NCBI GenBank assembly: GCA_000697335.1
Contig: JNEM01014247.1
Coordinates: 1 to 18,448 of the forward strand
From: Conidiobolus incongruus B7586
Lineage: Eukaryota; Entomophthoromycota; Entomophthoromycetes; Entomophthorales; Conidiobolaceae
Reading direction: 5' to 3'
Length of the DNA stretch: 18,448 nt
In this document: in pieces, positions 1-9,509 of the stretch
Position numbering within the stretch: position 1 is the first letter of the stretch
How the letters are laid out: each line of letters opens with the position of its first letter
Made by a program: the position numbers and the translations under genes
The notes under the pieces: model-generated
What the model saw: only the letters and a program-made list of their open reading frames with translations
Told to the model about the DNA's origin: nothing
The model's database searches: none

Positions 1-2040
1 ATTAAATAGAGATATATAATTTAACTTTTTATTTTAAAAATTATTATTTTTTAAGATTAATCTAATTATATTTATATTATATATGATTAAACTAATAAAT
101 TTGTTAAAAAAACTTTTAAAACCTTAAAGCAAATAATTAAAACTTATATCAATACTAATCAATTAAGATACTTATATCTATCAACTTTAATATTTATTTG
201 ATATTTTTAATAATAAATTAATAGGTTTTAACTTTTATTTTATTAATTATAATAAACATCTTAATTTAATTATAGATTTTAAACTTTAAATCAACTAATT
301 TTTAGATATTATCAAATTTTAGTTTAATATCAAGTATATTAATTTTTTTATCAAACTTAACTTAAAAGAACTATAAAAATTATAAAATAATAATACTTAA
401 AGCTATTTAAAAATCTTTTCAAATATAAAACTAATTTGTTTGTTTATTTAAAATAATCTGTTTTTTAATTTATCTTACTTAAATCTAACTTAAATCTAAA
501 ATACTTACTATTATATTATAGTCCTTATAAATTATAATCTATGAATTAAAATTTTGAAAAAATTATCTTAAAATTATCTTTAATTTTGAGGATTAACTAC
601 ATCTTTCATATATTTAAAACTAAACCTTATTTTAAAGATTTTGATATATTTCTTAATTAATTAAAAACTATAAAACTAGATATAATTATTAATTAAAATA
701 AAGAAAAAAAATTATATTAATTATATAATCAAGTCTAAAGCTATTGGGAATAAGTTTTACTTCTATATAAAATAAATGAGTTTTTGATTAAAAATATTCT
801 TAAAAACCCTTAAAAAATATTACAAATATCTTAGCTTATTATATTTATTTAAAAAAATCTAAGAAATATATCTTTTTCAGATACCTATTAAAAAAATATT
901 AAGAGACTAGTTTTTTAAATTCTTATATATATTTTTATATAATTTAATTAATTATAAATTATATAATAAATTTATATTTTTATAATTAAATTAATTATAT
1001 AGATAATATTAAATCATTTAATAAACAAGGTTTTTTCTTTTTAAATCTTATTATTTCTTATTTTTACAATAGTTTTAAAATTAAGACTATATTTTATTAA
1101 TATTATTATATATTAACAATATTAAATATAAATCATAATATACTAATGACTCATTTCAATTCAAAGCTTAATTAAACTTTGTTTACTTTATATTATATTA
1201 TTATATTTTATACTATATTACTTTTATATTAAATTTTCTTTTATATTATATGAATGATTTTATCTTTATTCTTATATTATAAATTTATTTATTTTGGTAA
1301 TAATTTTGGGAATAAAAGTTTTTTAAATTTTAGTATAATTAAAGTATAATAAGATCTTAATATAATTACGAAAAAATATAAAATATAATAAATATATTAA
1401 TACTTTTTATAATTTATTAATAGTTATTTAAAAGAGTTAAATATAATAATTATTAGTAAATAATATTAATAATAATAAATATTAATAAAAGTAGCCTGAT
1501 ATCTTAGAAAATTATATTGATAAATAGAAATCAGAGTTATATTAAAAATTTAATAAAATAAGGAATTATAATAATTAATAAAATAATGGTTATCTATATA
1601 TTATAATTTATAATGAATATGATTCTAAAAATATAAAATTATAAAATTTTAAAATAATCATGATATTTTTAAGTAAAAATTAACTAATCTATTAATATTT
1701 AACCAAACTAATATAAAAATAAATAAATCATCCCAAAATATCATTTGTTATAAAGTCAATATAAGGAGCAATTTATTTTTTAAAGATAACATTTATAATC
1801 AAATTTATATAATAATATATTAATAATATTTATTTTTATTATAATTATAAACAAAAAACTAGCAAAAAATTATCATAAAATTATATTAATTAAACAAATT
1901 TATAACTTTAATTTTATCCAAATTTTTGTGATATTTAGAAATCTAATATATATATATATATACATATATAACTTTTGAATTTTTATCTAATAATTAAAAA
2001 TTTATTACTAATTTTTTAATTATAATCTTAAAAATAATAA
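1..2040. other. AT-rich desert, no gene recognised
   Basis: This stretch is almost pure A/T with frequent stops in all six frames and no open frame of coding character. Reading both strands I found only one CpG, near position 1367. C is visibly more frequent than G on the plus strand through much of the first kilobase, which simple neutral AT drift would not predict. It may be heavily decayed transposon or intergenic DNA, but I cannot identify a family. A short TA run lies near 1950-1962. Confidence 0.6.
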
Positions 2041-2600
2041 AATTATTAGATTATTTTCGTCATACTAGAAAGTTACAAAAGTCATTTAACTAAGTAAAGT
2101 TAAGTCATAGAGAAAGTTGAGCTGAAAAAGGTAATTAATAGACTAACTACACCAGGGTCTACCACTTGTAAAAGATTATAATGTTTGACTATTTGAATAA
2201 GAGTAGTTGTGTTGCAATTTATGGGAATTTAGAGAATAATTATAAATATGTGGCATTGGCAAATTTTATATAATATATTATTGTTTTCTCGGTTTTATAA
2301 TACAATCATATTTTTTGATAATTAATTGAAAATGGTTAATATCAAGTATTTAAAAAACCACAGTATCAATTATTTATTCAATCGTATGTTTTTTTCCATG
2401 TAAGATAAGGGTATTATTAAAATGCTTGCTTCAAGAATAAGAAATTTCTTAATTTATAATTCTAGATCTTACCTCTCGGTATATTCAATATATTTAACGG
2501 AATTTAAAACATTTAATTACTTGAATTAATAAAATAATAAATCATCTATTTTTGAAGAAATATTTGATAGAGTTAACTTTTTTCCTAGAAATTAAGATAG
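2041..2600. other. intergenic, possible unidentified relic
   Basis: Complexity and GC rise abruptly after position 2040. A plus-strand frame around 2175-2270 is free of stops for roughly 33 codons with a mixed amino-acid content, but it is too short and too unlike anything I know to be called a gene. The right end abuts the solo LTR at 2601. Confidence 0.3.
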
Positions 2601-2930
2601 TGTCGCGAATCAGGTGACTCTCCTCCCACGTAATATGCTTACTTCAACTGAATATAAGGGTCATTCCCCCCTCACGTGACCAACCACTTCAACCCTATCC
2701 TTTAATCAGCTAATGATACAACCCTCCAGAAAACTCCAGAAATCTACTACTCTATGCACTATATATAGAACCCAGAAACAGAGCTATTCTACACAGAAGG
2801 AGTTCGATCTGGGTCCTCCCAGCTATTTGGCTTAAACCAATAACCCCCCTATCTCCCTAACCTTTACCTGGAATTCCCTAGATTTCTCTCTTTTGCTTAT
2901 ACTATTCCGGACATGGCTTTCCCAAGACAT
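2601..2930 (+). mobile_element. solo LTR, Ty3/gypsy-like (fossil)
   Basis: A GC-rich island sits in very AT-rich flanks. It opens with TGTCGCGAATCAGG and closes with a GACA-type end, either CCGGACA at 2913 or AAGACA at 2929, which gives TGTC...GACA inverted termini. Inside, a TATA box (CTATATATAG, about 2758-2768) lies about 25-30 bases before a likely transcript start, the normal U3/R layout. No gag or pol coding sequence and no second LTR are visible in the window, so it looks like a solo LTR left by recombination. The exact right edge and the target-site duplication are unresolved: GATAG on the left against AATAG near 2934-2938 is only an imperfect match. It has kept a base composition unlike its surroundings, suggesting it is not very old. 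The plus orientation is inferred from the TATA position. Confidence 0.65.
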
Positions 2931-3239
2931 GTTAATAGATTGATTTTAATTATTGAGCAAAACGAATCACAACAAAATATGTCAAAAGAAAATTGACAAT
3001 TTTTGATCAAGTTACTTAGAAGTCTGAACTTGATAGTATTGTTAATAATTTTAATTCTAATTAGTTATTCTTCAGTTATAGAAAATATATTATTCTTATT
3101 TTTTTCAAGGATATTGTTGAAACATCTATTAGCAAATTTATTCAATATCTTCAGAAATTTTAATCCCCTAAATATAAAACTGTCAAAGAATAAACCCAAT
3201 AATATGTCCTAAAATTTAACATAATAAATTATTGTCATA
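2931..3239. other. AT-rich spacer, no gene
   Basis: This is the AT-rich stretch between the solo LTR and the tandem duplication. A frame opening on TTG at 3003 translates to a run of L, I, N, S and F. It has no ATG start and no relative in the window, so I do not consider it a gene. Confidence 0.5.
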
Positions 3240-3269
3240 ATTATTGAAAAAATTACTAGATTCATAAAA

Positions 3270-3394
3270 ATATGATAAGAAATAAAGTTGGCTAAGTAGT
3301 TTACTGTAGCACTGTCAATATATATGATTTAAAATTATTTAATAAAAGATTATTTTTCTTTTAATTTAGTTACGTCATTCATTGTTAGAAATTT
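3270..3394 (+). repeat. hyperconserved 125-bp block, upstream copy
   Basis: This block matches 5077-5204 with about five substitutions and one 3-base indel, roughly 96% identity. Flanking promoter sequence and the genes downstream are much more diverged. It starts about 729 bases before the ATG of the decayed copy, against 746 bases in the intact one. It contains TTACGTCA (3370-3377), which has the form of a CRE/ATF bZIP site. It could be a distal regulatory element, a small untranslated transcript or a short repeat; the sequence does not decide between these. Confidence 0.7.
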
Positions 3395-3680
3395 CCTTAC
3401 TCTTTGTAGCAAATAATTTGTAACATAATGGACTGAATAAATACAAAAATAATTTGAATAAAATATCTTAGATTAATATATATAATAAAATTAATCTTTG
3501 AAAATATTTAAATTATATATCTTAATCCAAAAATCAAATTTTAAAAAGGGAAATAAATGATGAATATTATTTTTCTTACTGTTCATTTAGAAAAATATTC
3601 CTTCCATGGCAATTATTTAGAATTTGTAGTGCAATTAAATCTTAGTCTTGGATACAAAATAGTCATACCATATTATAGAT

Positions 3681-3845
3681 GTTACAGTTTGATGTATTAG
3701 CTTTATTTTCACACGTATACGATCATATCACTTAATGTGCTTATATATTCCTATATTTTCTTTTTTTCTATATCAGAATTGTACAGGTCAATATTTTATC
3801 AGTCCAAAAGCATGTCAAAAATATTATTTATTAACATTCCATAAA
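3681..3845 (+). promoter_or_regulatory. duplicated proximal promoter/leader, decayed copy
   Basis: This segment aligns with 5504-5668: both begin GTTACAGTTTGATGTATT, share the TATA-like stretch, and run through a common ATTTTATCA core to TTAACATTC. Its distance to the ATG is 318 bases here and 319 in the other copy. Unlike the intact copy's leader, this one carries several upstream ATGs (near 3812, 3846, 3860 and 3914), as expected once selection on the leader has relaxed. Confidence 0.6.
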
Positions 3846-3998
3846 AATGCCAATATATTTAATGTAAATTTAAATTTATTATTGGTTTTATTATTGATAT
3901 TAATATATCATTTAGATGTCTTATTTAATAGACAATTACCTCAATAGTATTGATATCCAGAACAAGTTAAACCTACTTTATAAGCTTATTAAGGTATT

Positions 3999-4361
3999 AT
4001 GAAATTCTTATCTAGCTACTATTCTGGTGCCGACAATTCAAGTTCAATCGAGTCCCCCAAGAGAGCCGAGTGTGAAGGGGCTAACCGCAAACTTTATTGC
4101 TACCATGGAAATATGAGAGATAAATCTCAGTATGATCATGCATCATCCCCTCCATGCATCTATCGCAAGCTAGATGGTGCTCTTTCTTGTTTAGTTAAGG
4201 TAAATGATAAGTGTCTGTTCCCTGGCAACATTACCTCCAAACCAAAATCAAAACATGGTCACCTTATTTCAATCTCTCTTACATATTACAACAAGCTCTT
4301 ATTTTACAATTTTTTCAATATATTATTTTGCATTAAATTTCGTTTATTTTATAATATTTAA
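3999..4361 (+). pseudogene. decayed copy of the secreted cysteine-rich gene
   Basis: The open frame gives 120 residues, of which about 21-76 are recognisable as the second module of the protein at 5823-6260. Cysteines at 34, 53, 64 and 72 match C99, C117, C128 and C136 of the intact protein, and C25 matches C92. CYHGNMRDK and PPC-Y-K/R--DGA are retained. The first ATG and the AGTTCAATCGAGTCCCCC segment are shared with the intact copy, but the interval between them is 5 bases shorter. The hydrophobic signal peptide is therefore replaced by a polar sequence. The whole first module is absent, both module tryptophans are changed (PPCI, GALSC), and the C-terminal 45 residues run into hydrophobic AT-rich sequence. 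It is best read as a tandem duplicate losing function. A cytosolic one-module protein is a less likely alternative. Confidence 0.7.
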
Positions 4362-5042
4362 ATCATACTTTGTTTTATTAACCAATACTATTTTAACCTT
4401 TGAAATATAATCAAAAAATTAATATAACTGTACCAAATTCAAGATGATTAAACTATTAAATTATTAGATTATTTATTTAAAAAATATTACAAAATTATAG
4501 ATTTTTAAATAAAAAATTTTATTATGTTTATTTGATGATAATTAATGATAAAACTAATATCATATAAACTAGATTTGATTGAATAAATTAGTTGGTGAAA
4601 AATTTGATATTTCCTATTGATTAATGTTAACAAAATTCTAGCATTTTTAATTTTACTTCACAAAATATTATGAATATACATTTAAAAAAGGTTCATTAAT
4701 TCAATCAAGCTTCTTATTATTTATCTTTAATATTAAGGATTTTTAGTGTAAAAAATATAATTATATTGATCAGGATAAGAGCAATATCCGGACAATAGAA
4801 ATCAAAAATCTTGAAGTTGGCTTATTTACTAAAATCCCAGAAAGAAATAGGGAAATTAAAATTTTTCCTAATATTCGGTTACTAGTAGTCTATAAGAATA
4901 TACTACACATATTGGGTTTAAGCATATAACTAACAATATCAAAAAAATTGTTTTTTAAAATATAAATTTTACAAAAAAATTATAATAATTCACAAACTTT
5001 GAGTATTTGGACCAGATTTAACCACCATAAATAATAGCGCTA
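4362..5042. other. AT-rich spacer between the tandem units
   Basis: Apart from the open stretch at 4747-4929, this region is AT-rich with no gene, RNA or repeat that I can support. The second duplicated unit begins at roughly 5043. Confidence 0.5.
4747..4929 (+). pseudogene. short open stretch, possible gene fragment
   Basis: A plus-strand frame stays open for about 60 codons without an ATG, in DNA where a stop is expected roughly every 11 codons. The translation is charged and mixed rather than AT-biased filler: it includes SNIRTIEIKNLEVGLF and IFPNIRLLVVYKN, with leucine/isoleucine spacing like a leucine-rich repeat strand. It may be a fragment of a gene like the one decayed at 6660-8039, but I could not align the two. 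It lies inside the spacer of the tandem duplication and has no counterpart recognised in the other unit. Confidence 0.25.
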
Positions 5043-5076
5043 AATATTGAAAAAAAAAATCACTATATTGATAGCA

Positions 5077-5204
5077 ATATGATAACAGATAAAGTTGGCT
5101 AAGTAGTTTATTGTAGCACTGTCAATATATATGATTTAAAATTATTCAATAAAAGATCATTTTTCTTTTAATTTATAGTTACGTCATTCATTGTTAGAAA
5201 TTTT
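5077..5204 (+). repeat. hyperconserved 125-bp block, downstream copy
   Basis: This is the partner of 3270-3394, at about 96% identity, placed 746 bases before the ATG at 5823. It carries the same TTACGTCA motif (5179-5186). Sequence between this block and the proximal promoter is only loosely alignable between the two units, so the block stands out as preserved. Confidence 0.7.
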
Positions 5205-5503
5205 TGTACACAATGTACTAAAAAATGCATTACAAATTTTGTCAAGTAAGATGCAATTCAATTTAATTAAATTTCAAGGATTTTTCTAAAAATATTGAAA
5301 TCCAAAAATTTTTAAAGAATATAGGGTTATTTTATTAGAAAAAAGATTCATGTATTTGGAAATTATTTTAAATTATCAAGATTAACTATGCTATTCATTT
5401 GTGCATAGTTTTTTAATTATCATTTAGAGTAAGTATTTGAGACTCGTATAGTATTTTACAATTGTCAAGTTTTTATCCATGTTACTTGTGTGATAATGTA
5501 AAC

Positions 5504-5668
5504 GTTACAGTTTGATGTATTTGCTTTACTTTGATACGAATTCAATCATACCACTTTAAATGCTTACGTTATCCTATATATATTCTTCTTTCTCTACTGG
5601 AATTATACAGTTGAATATTTTATCAATCCAAGAGCATATCGTGAATAGTATTGATTAACATTCTACAG
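5504..5668 (+). promoter_or_regulatory. promoter/leader of the secreted cysteine-rich gene
   Basis: This aligns with 3681-3845. It contains a TATA-like CTATATATAT at about 5573-5582, some 245 bases before the ATG. From there to 5822 no ATG occurs, so the ATG at 5823 is the first one a scanning ribosome would meet. That supports both the promoter position and the chosen start. Confidence 0.5.
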
Positions 5669-5822
5669 AAGGGCTATTAGATATAAATAAAATAATTATC
5701 AAAGTGTATTACTGATATTGTTATTAATAAAACATATTGACATTCAATTGAATACCAAATTATCACAATAAAATATATACCTAAATCAAGTTAAGTCTTT
5801 TTTTATTTCTCATTAAGGTACT

Positions 5823-6260
5823 ATGAAATTCTTTCCTTTATCTGTTGTCCTGGTGACAACTATCCTTCAAGTTCAATCGAGTCCCCCCGCCGAACCTGGT
5901 CGTAAAAAAAATGGTCCACCCCCAGGAACAACTTGCTACCGGGGAAATATGAAGCAGTATCCCGCCTGTGGTAATAATACTCCCCCATGTTGGTACAAAG
6001 AACCTGATAACACTTATTCTTGCTATGAATACGAGAATGGAACTAAGAAATGTCCCAATTTCCCCAACCCCGTTAAGAGACCAAGTGGTGGTAACTGTGG
6101 TGGCAAAAAGAGTGTGTGCTACGCTGGAAATATGAGAGATAAGCCCATCAATGGTCCAAACTATCCTCCATGTTGGTATAAGCAAAGTGATGGAGCTTGG
6201 GCATGCTTTGACAAAGTCAATGGTAAATGTCCTTGGGATGGTGCTGTTGGTCCACAATGA
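5823..6260 (+). CDS. secreted protein with two four-cysteine modules
   Basis: The protein has 145 residues. Residues 1-19 form a signal peptide (K3, a hydrophobic core about 4-16, then VQSS), predicting export. The mature part has two tandem modules: CYRGNM...PPCWYKEPDNTYSC (from C38) and CYAGNM...PPCWYKQSDGAWAC (from C99). Cysteine spacing is C-X17-C-X10-C-X9-C (C38, C56, C67, C77) and C-X17-C-X10-C-X7-C (C99, C117, C128, C136). C49 and C92 are extra, making ten in all. The even count, proline/glycine-rich linkers and signal peptide point to a disulfide-bonded extracellular or wall-associated protein. I do not recognise the family and assign no function. Possible roles such as carbohydrate binding or host interaction are speculation. 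Codons are far more GC-rich than the flanks, and a decayed tandem copy lies 1.8 kb upstream. Confidence 0.85.
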   Translation: MKFFPLSVVLVTTILQVQSSPPAEPGRKKNGPPPGTTCYRGNMKQYPACGNNTPPCWYKEPDNTYSCYEYENGTKKCPNFPNPVKRPSGGNCGGKKSVCYAGNMRDKPINGPNYPPCWYKQSDGAWACFDKVNGKCPWDGAVGPQ

Positions 6261-6659
6261 AGATAAAACTAGAAAACCTTTTTTCAATGTGTCATAAATT
6301 TTGACTGCCTTTTCCTATTGACTAGTTTGAATATATTCTACTCTTTTGAAATCATTATAATTTTATTATATTGTAATTTTTTGAAATATTAAATGCTGAT
6401 AAATTGATGAAACTATAAAATAGTTAAAAAATTAATCAAATTGATCAAGTGAATAAGAATATCTTGATTTATAATATATTTGTATTATAATTACAAGTTT
6501 TAATTTTTGCAAAAATAATTAAATTAATTTTGATATATCCATCCTATATTGAAATATTAAAAAACATTTAGTATATTGGATAAATTTAAAATTCTATTTA
6601 ATTCTAGTTTTTGTTTTTTATAAAATAAAAATTTGTTAATTAAATATTTTAAATTCTTT
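6261..6659. other. 3' flank of the secreted protein gene
   Basis: This is AT-rich spacer between the stop of the cysteine-rich gene and the tail of the decayed gene on the opposite strand. I see nothing else in it. Confidence 0.5.
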
Positions 6660-8039
6660 ATTATCAAGTCATATCCAAAGATATAGCCAATTCTTCTAAT
6701 CTACATATTTTAGTGAAGTTAATGTAGCTCTTTTAGAAGTAAAGGAACTTTAAACACATAAAAAGAATTCAATTTTGTAGCCAATTGATTTTATTTTAAA
6801 TTCATATAGAGTTGAGAGTTGCCATAAAAGTTTTGAGTAAATTTTTGAATTTGAAAATTTTTTCATGGAATAGTTTATACCAATTAATTACATCCGCCTA
6901 GCCTTGTTCTTTGATTGATATACCGTTCTTAGGTTGGTCAGCGGAGAATAACAATATTAGTATAAGCTTTTTGTAATTTAAACTCTCATAAATACTGTCT
7001 AATCCTTTGTGACAAGAATAATTTTGTGATGGGATAATTTAGAATAGGTTCCTGAGGTGCCTAGTTTAATAATTTGAATTTTACATATTTATAATTAAGC
7101 ATTTATTTTGTAGTTTACACCTTTTCATCTACTTCTTAATTTTTTGGAAAATCATTGAAGTTGGTTTTATGCAAACTGCTTCAAATAGCCTCTATAAATC
7201 GAAGCATCGCTCAAAACTTTCCGAAAATGCTGGAGTAGTTTTGCAGAGACTTCAGAACTTAAAATAAATGAGATTTAACGCCAATATACAATACCCTACC
7301 TTTATCATCAAAATATTTTTGAAAATTTTAGGGTAATGGAGAGATGTAATCCGATAGTACCGGACCTATTAAATGAAGATAAGATCTTTCTAGTTTTCAA
7401 ATCCTATAAAAGAGTTTGCATTAATTAAAGCCCAAGTTAAAATCCTCTAAGAAATAACCATATTTAAGAGTTCGTGAATGATTGAAACGTCGTGATACTC
7501 TTCAAAATATGATCTGTATCCTTCTTTGACTTTATGATCGCAAATCACAAGGTTAATTTGCTTTCAAAAATCCAAATGATCGATTGTACTTGGCTCAAGT
7601 TTTACAAACTTGGTGAAACAGTGAAGAATTTTGCCAAATAGCAAAGATTGGGAGCGATTACTAGGGTCACAGTATGCTTTGCATATGATTCAATCAAACT
7701 ATTAGATCTAAAGTCACAAACCATCGAGTTTGACTTTTTATCCCTATATAACCTTTAATAATTTGCAAAACCTCTCATCATAAGCCCTAATAATTCAATT
7801 TCTGATTATATCAAAGCTCAGAGATGTTGGATGGATTCGAATTGTTGTGGAATGGTTTTAATAAATTCATAAGTTTTGACTGTTGGATTGAGCTTTCTCC
7901 AAAGGGAATAAGCTATTATGCGTTTCCAAATTTGCGAGCCCTCCGCTAATAAATATGTGGTACCTTGACTTATTTCATTCAATTATCTTTTAATATCTAA
8001 CCATTTTCCATATTGCAATTTGACCTCTTGGCTCAATGG
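6660..8039 (-). pseudogene. decayed F-box/LRR-like gene
   Basis: On the minus strand a single reading frame running from 8039 down to about 6660 (about 460 codons) gives protein-like sequence broken by many stops and, as far as I can read, no frame change. The first 190 codons (8039-7464) are clearest, with only about seven stops. The N-terminal 50 residues resemble an F-box: LSQEV, KWLDIK, LNEIS, then IWKRIIAYSLWRKL, followed by TYEFIKTIP. Later parts have leucine-rich-repeat character (LTNLRTV, ATLTSLKYVD). The later half carries about 20 stops and is weak alone. Length and layout fit fungal F-box/RNI-like proteins, which act as substrate adaptors of SCF ubiquitin ligases. No ATG is found at the expected start. 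This is a dead gene decayed mostly by substitution; the F-box call is from pattern memory only. Confidence 0.5.
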
Positions 8040-9435
8040 TAATTAATATACTAATAAGTAAAGACTCATCAACTATATCAATTATTTAATGAAAATATAT
8101 CTAATTTAAATTAATTATTAATAATACTGATTAAATAATTGACTATTTTTATAATTTATTGAAATCAATTGAACTCAGCTTTTATTATATCACTTTTATT
8201 TTTTAAATTTTTCCCTGAAATTATTAATACGCTTGATTAATTTCAATTCAGTATAAAATTTAAATTACATTTTATTCTTATTTAATCATATTAAAAAAAA
8301 TACTAAAATTATATCAAAAGTAACATAATATTTAAATTGTTCTTGCTTCTTTCTCATTAAATTATATAATTGAAATTTAAAATTAGATTAAATATTAAAT
8401 ATCAATTTCAATATATTATCATATTTTGATGATTAGAATTAAACCCAACATAATATAATTATGATTATTAAAATATTATTTATACATAATTATATATGAT
8501 ATCGGTATTTAGTTTAATTAATCAATAAACCATATTGAATGAACCCTTTTATAAAATTCACTAGTTTATACAATTCAAGCCATTTTAGGCTTGTATATTA
8601 GGTACAATTATTAATATAACTATAGAATATTAAACTATATAATTATGATAATATTCAATTATATTGTTTTTAAAAAACTAAATTCCAAATCAATATTTCA
8701 GTTGTATTGACTTGAAAAGAAACTTTAATAAAACAAATATTGTTCCCAAAGTAATTTATAGCCATTATTGAATCTTATAAATTATTAGAGTTTATTTTAA
8801 CTATCAATTTATATATGCTTTATATTCAAGGATATAGATTTTAAAATTAAAATTTGAGTTGAACTTAAAGTTCATATAAATTTAAAAAATAGATCAATTT
8901 TCATTGATTAAGCTATATTAAATTTAATAAAACTTTTATTGTCATTTGTCAATATAATAGTTAGAATATACAAGTATAAGGTAATATATTTGGAATTTAA
9001 AAATATAATTGTAATTGATAACATTATAAAAAGGGAAATATTTTTTGTCTCAACTATTTATTGAAATGAAATAGTGGTATATAGATTAATATTATAAACA
9101 TCTAAAAATTAATGTCGAAAAAAATATATCAAAATTATGAATAATGACAAATTCAATACTACACTTATAATTATTAAAATAAAAATTTAAAATTTATTTT
9201 TGAATAACATATAAAATAGTTTGTATAATTAATGTTACTTAAATAGTATTTATAGTTTTAATAGGATAATATAATAATCATAAAATATTCAACAGTTTTA
9301 TGATAACCCATCTGTTAATAACAATAATTAAAAAAATTTCAAACTTGGTTGACTTTGTTAATTTCAATGATAAAACTAGAATTGATTAATTAAAAATGAG
9401 ATACTATCAAAGATTAAAAAGTTTATGAGAAAAAA
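8040..9435. other. AT-rich spacer, no gene
   Basis: This is AT-rich sequence with dense stops on both strands and only about three CpGs. I found no open frame with coding character, no repeat and no RNA gene before the tRNA at 9436. Confidence 0.5.
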
Positions 9436-9509
9436 TGGTGAATCAGGGTATGGATTCACGTGCCTCTCGCATGCTAAGCGAGTGCTCTGCCATTTGAGCT
9501 AATTCCACC
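9436..9509 (-). tRNA. tRNA-Ala (AGC), divergent, possibly a pseudogene
   Basis: Read on the minus strand, this 74-base unit has a D arm GCTC/GAGC and an anticodon arm CTCGC-TTAGCAT-GCGAG with anticodon AGC (plus-strand 9473-9475). It has no CCA-encoding 3' end and is followed at once by TTTTTT, a Pol III terminator. The A box (TAGCTCAAATGG) is good. The acceptor stem closes as seven pairs (GGTG-AAT with ATTCACC) only if one G is bulged, so the unit is one base longer than usual. The T arm reads CGTGA-ATCCATA-CCCTG: two mismatches and one wobble in the stem, and a C at the normally purine position 57, so the B box is weak. The anticodon arm is intact while the T arm and acceptor are damaged. 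This could be a recent pseudogene or an atypical tRNA. Confidence 0.75.

Noticed and set aside
3003-3212. 69-codon frame rich in L, I and N
   Set aside because: It starts on TTG, is low-complexity hydrophobic filler typical of AT-rich DNA, and has no related copy or promoter context.
3735-3947. 70-codon frame in the leader of the decayed cysteine-rich copy
   Set aside because: It lies in the duplicated promoter/leader. The matching segment of the intact copy does not keep the frame, so it is not a conserved gene.
4204-4410. 68-codon frame overlapping the decayed cysteine-rich gene
   Set aside because: It is out of frame with the recognisable module and becomes AT-rich filler.
5838-6287. 149-codon minus-strand frame across the secreted protein gene
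   Set aside because: It is the antisense shadow of the plus-strand gene, which has the signal peptide and repeated cysteine modules.
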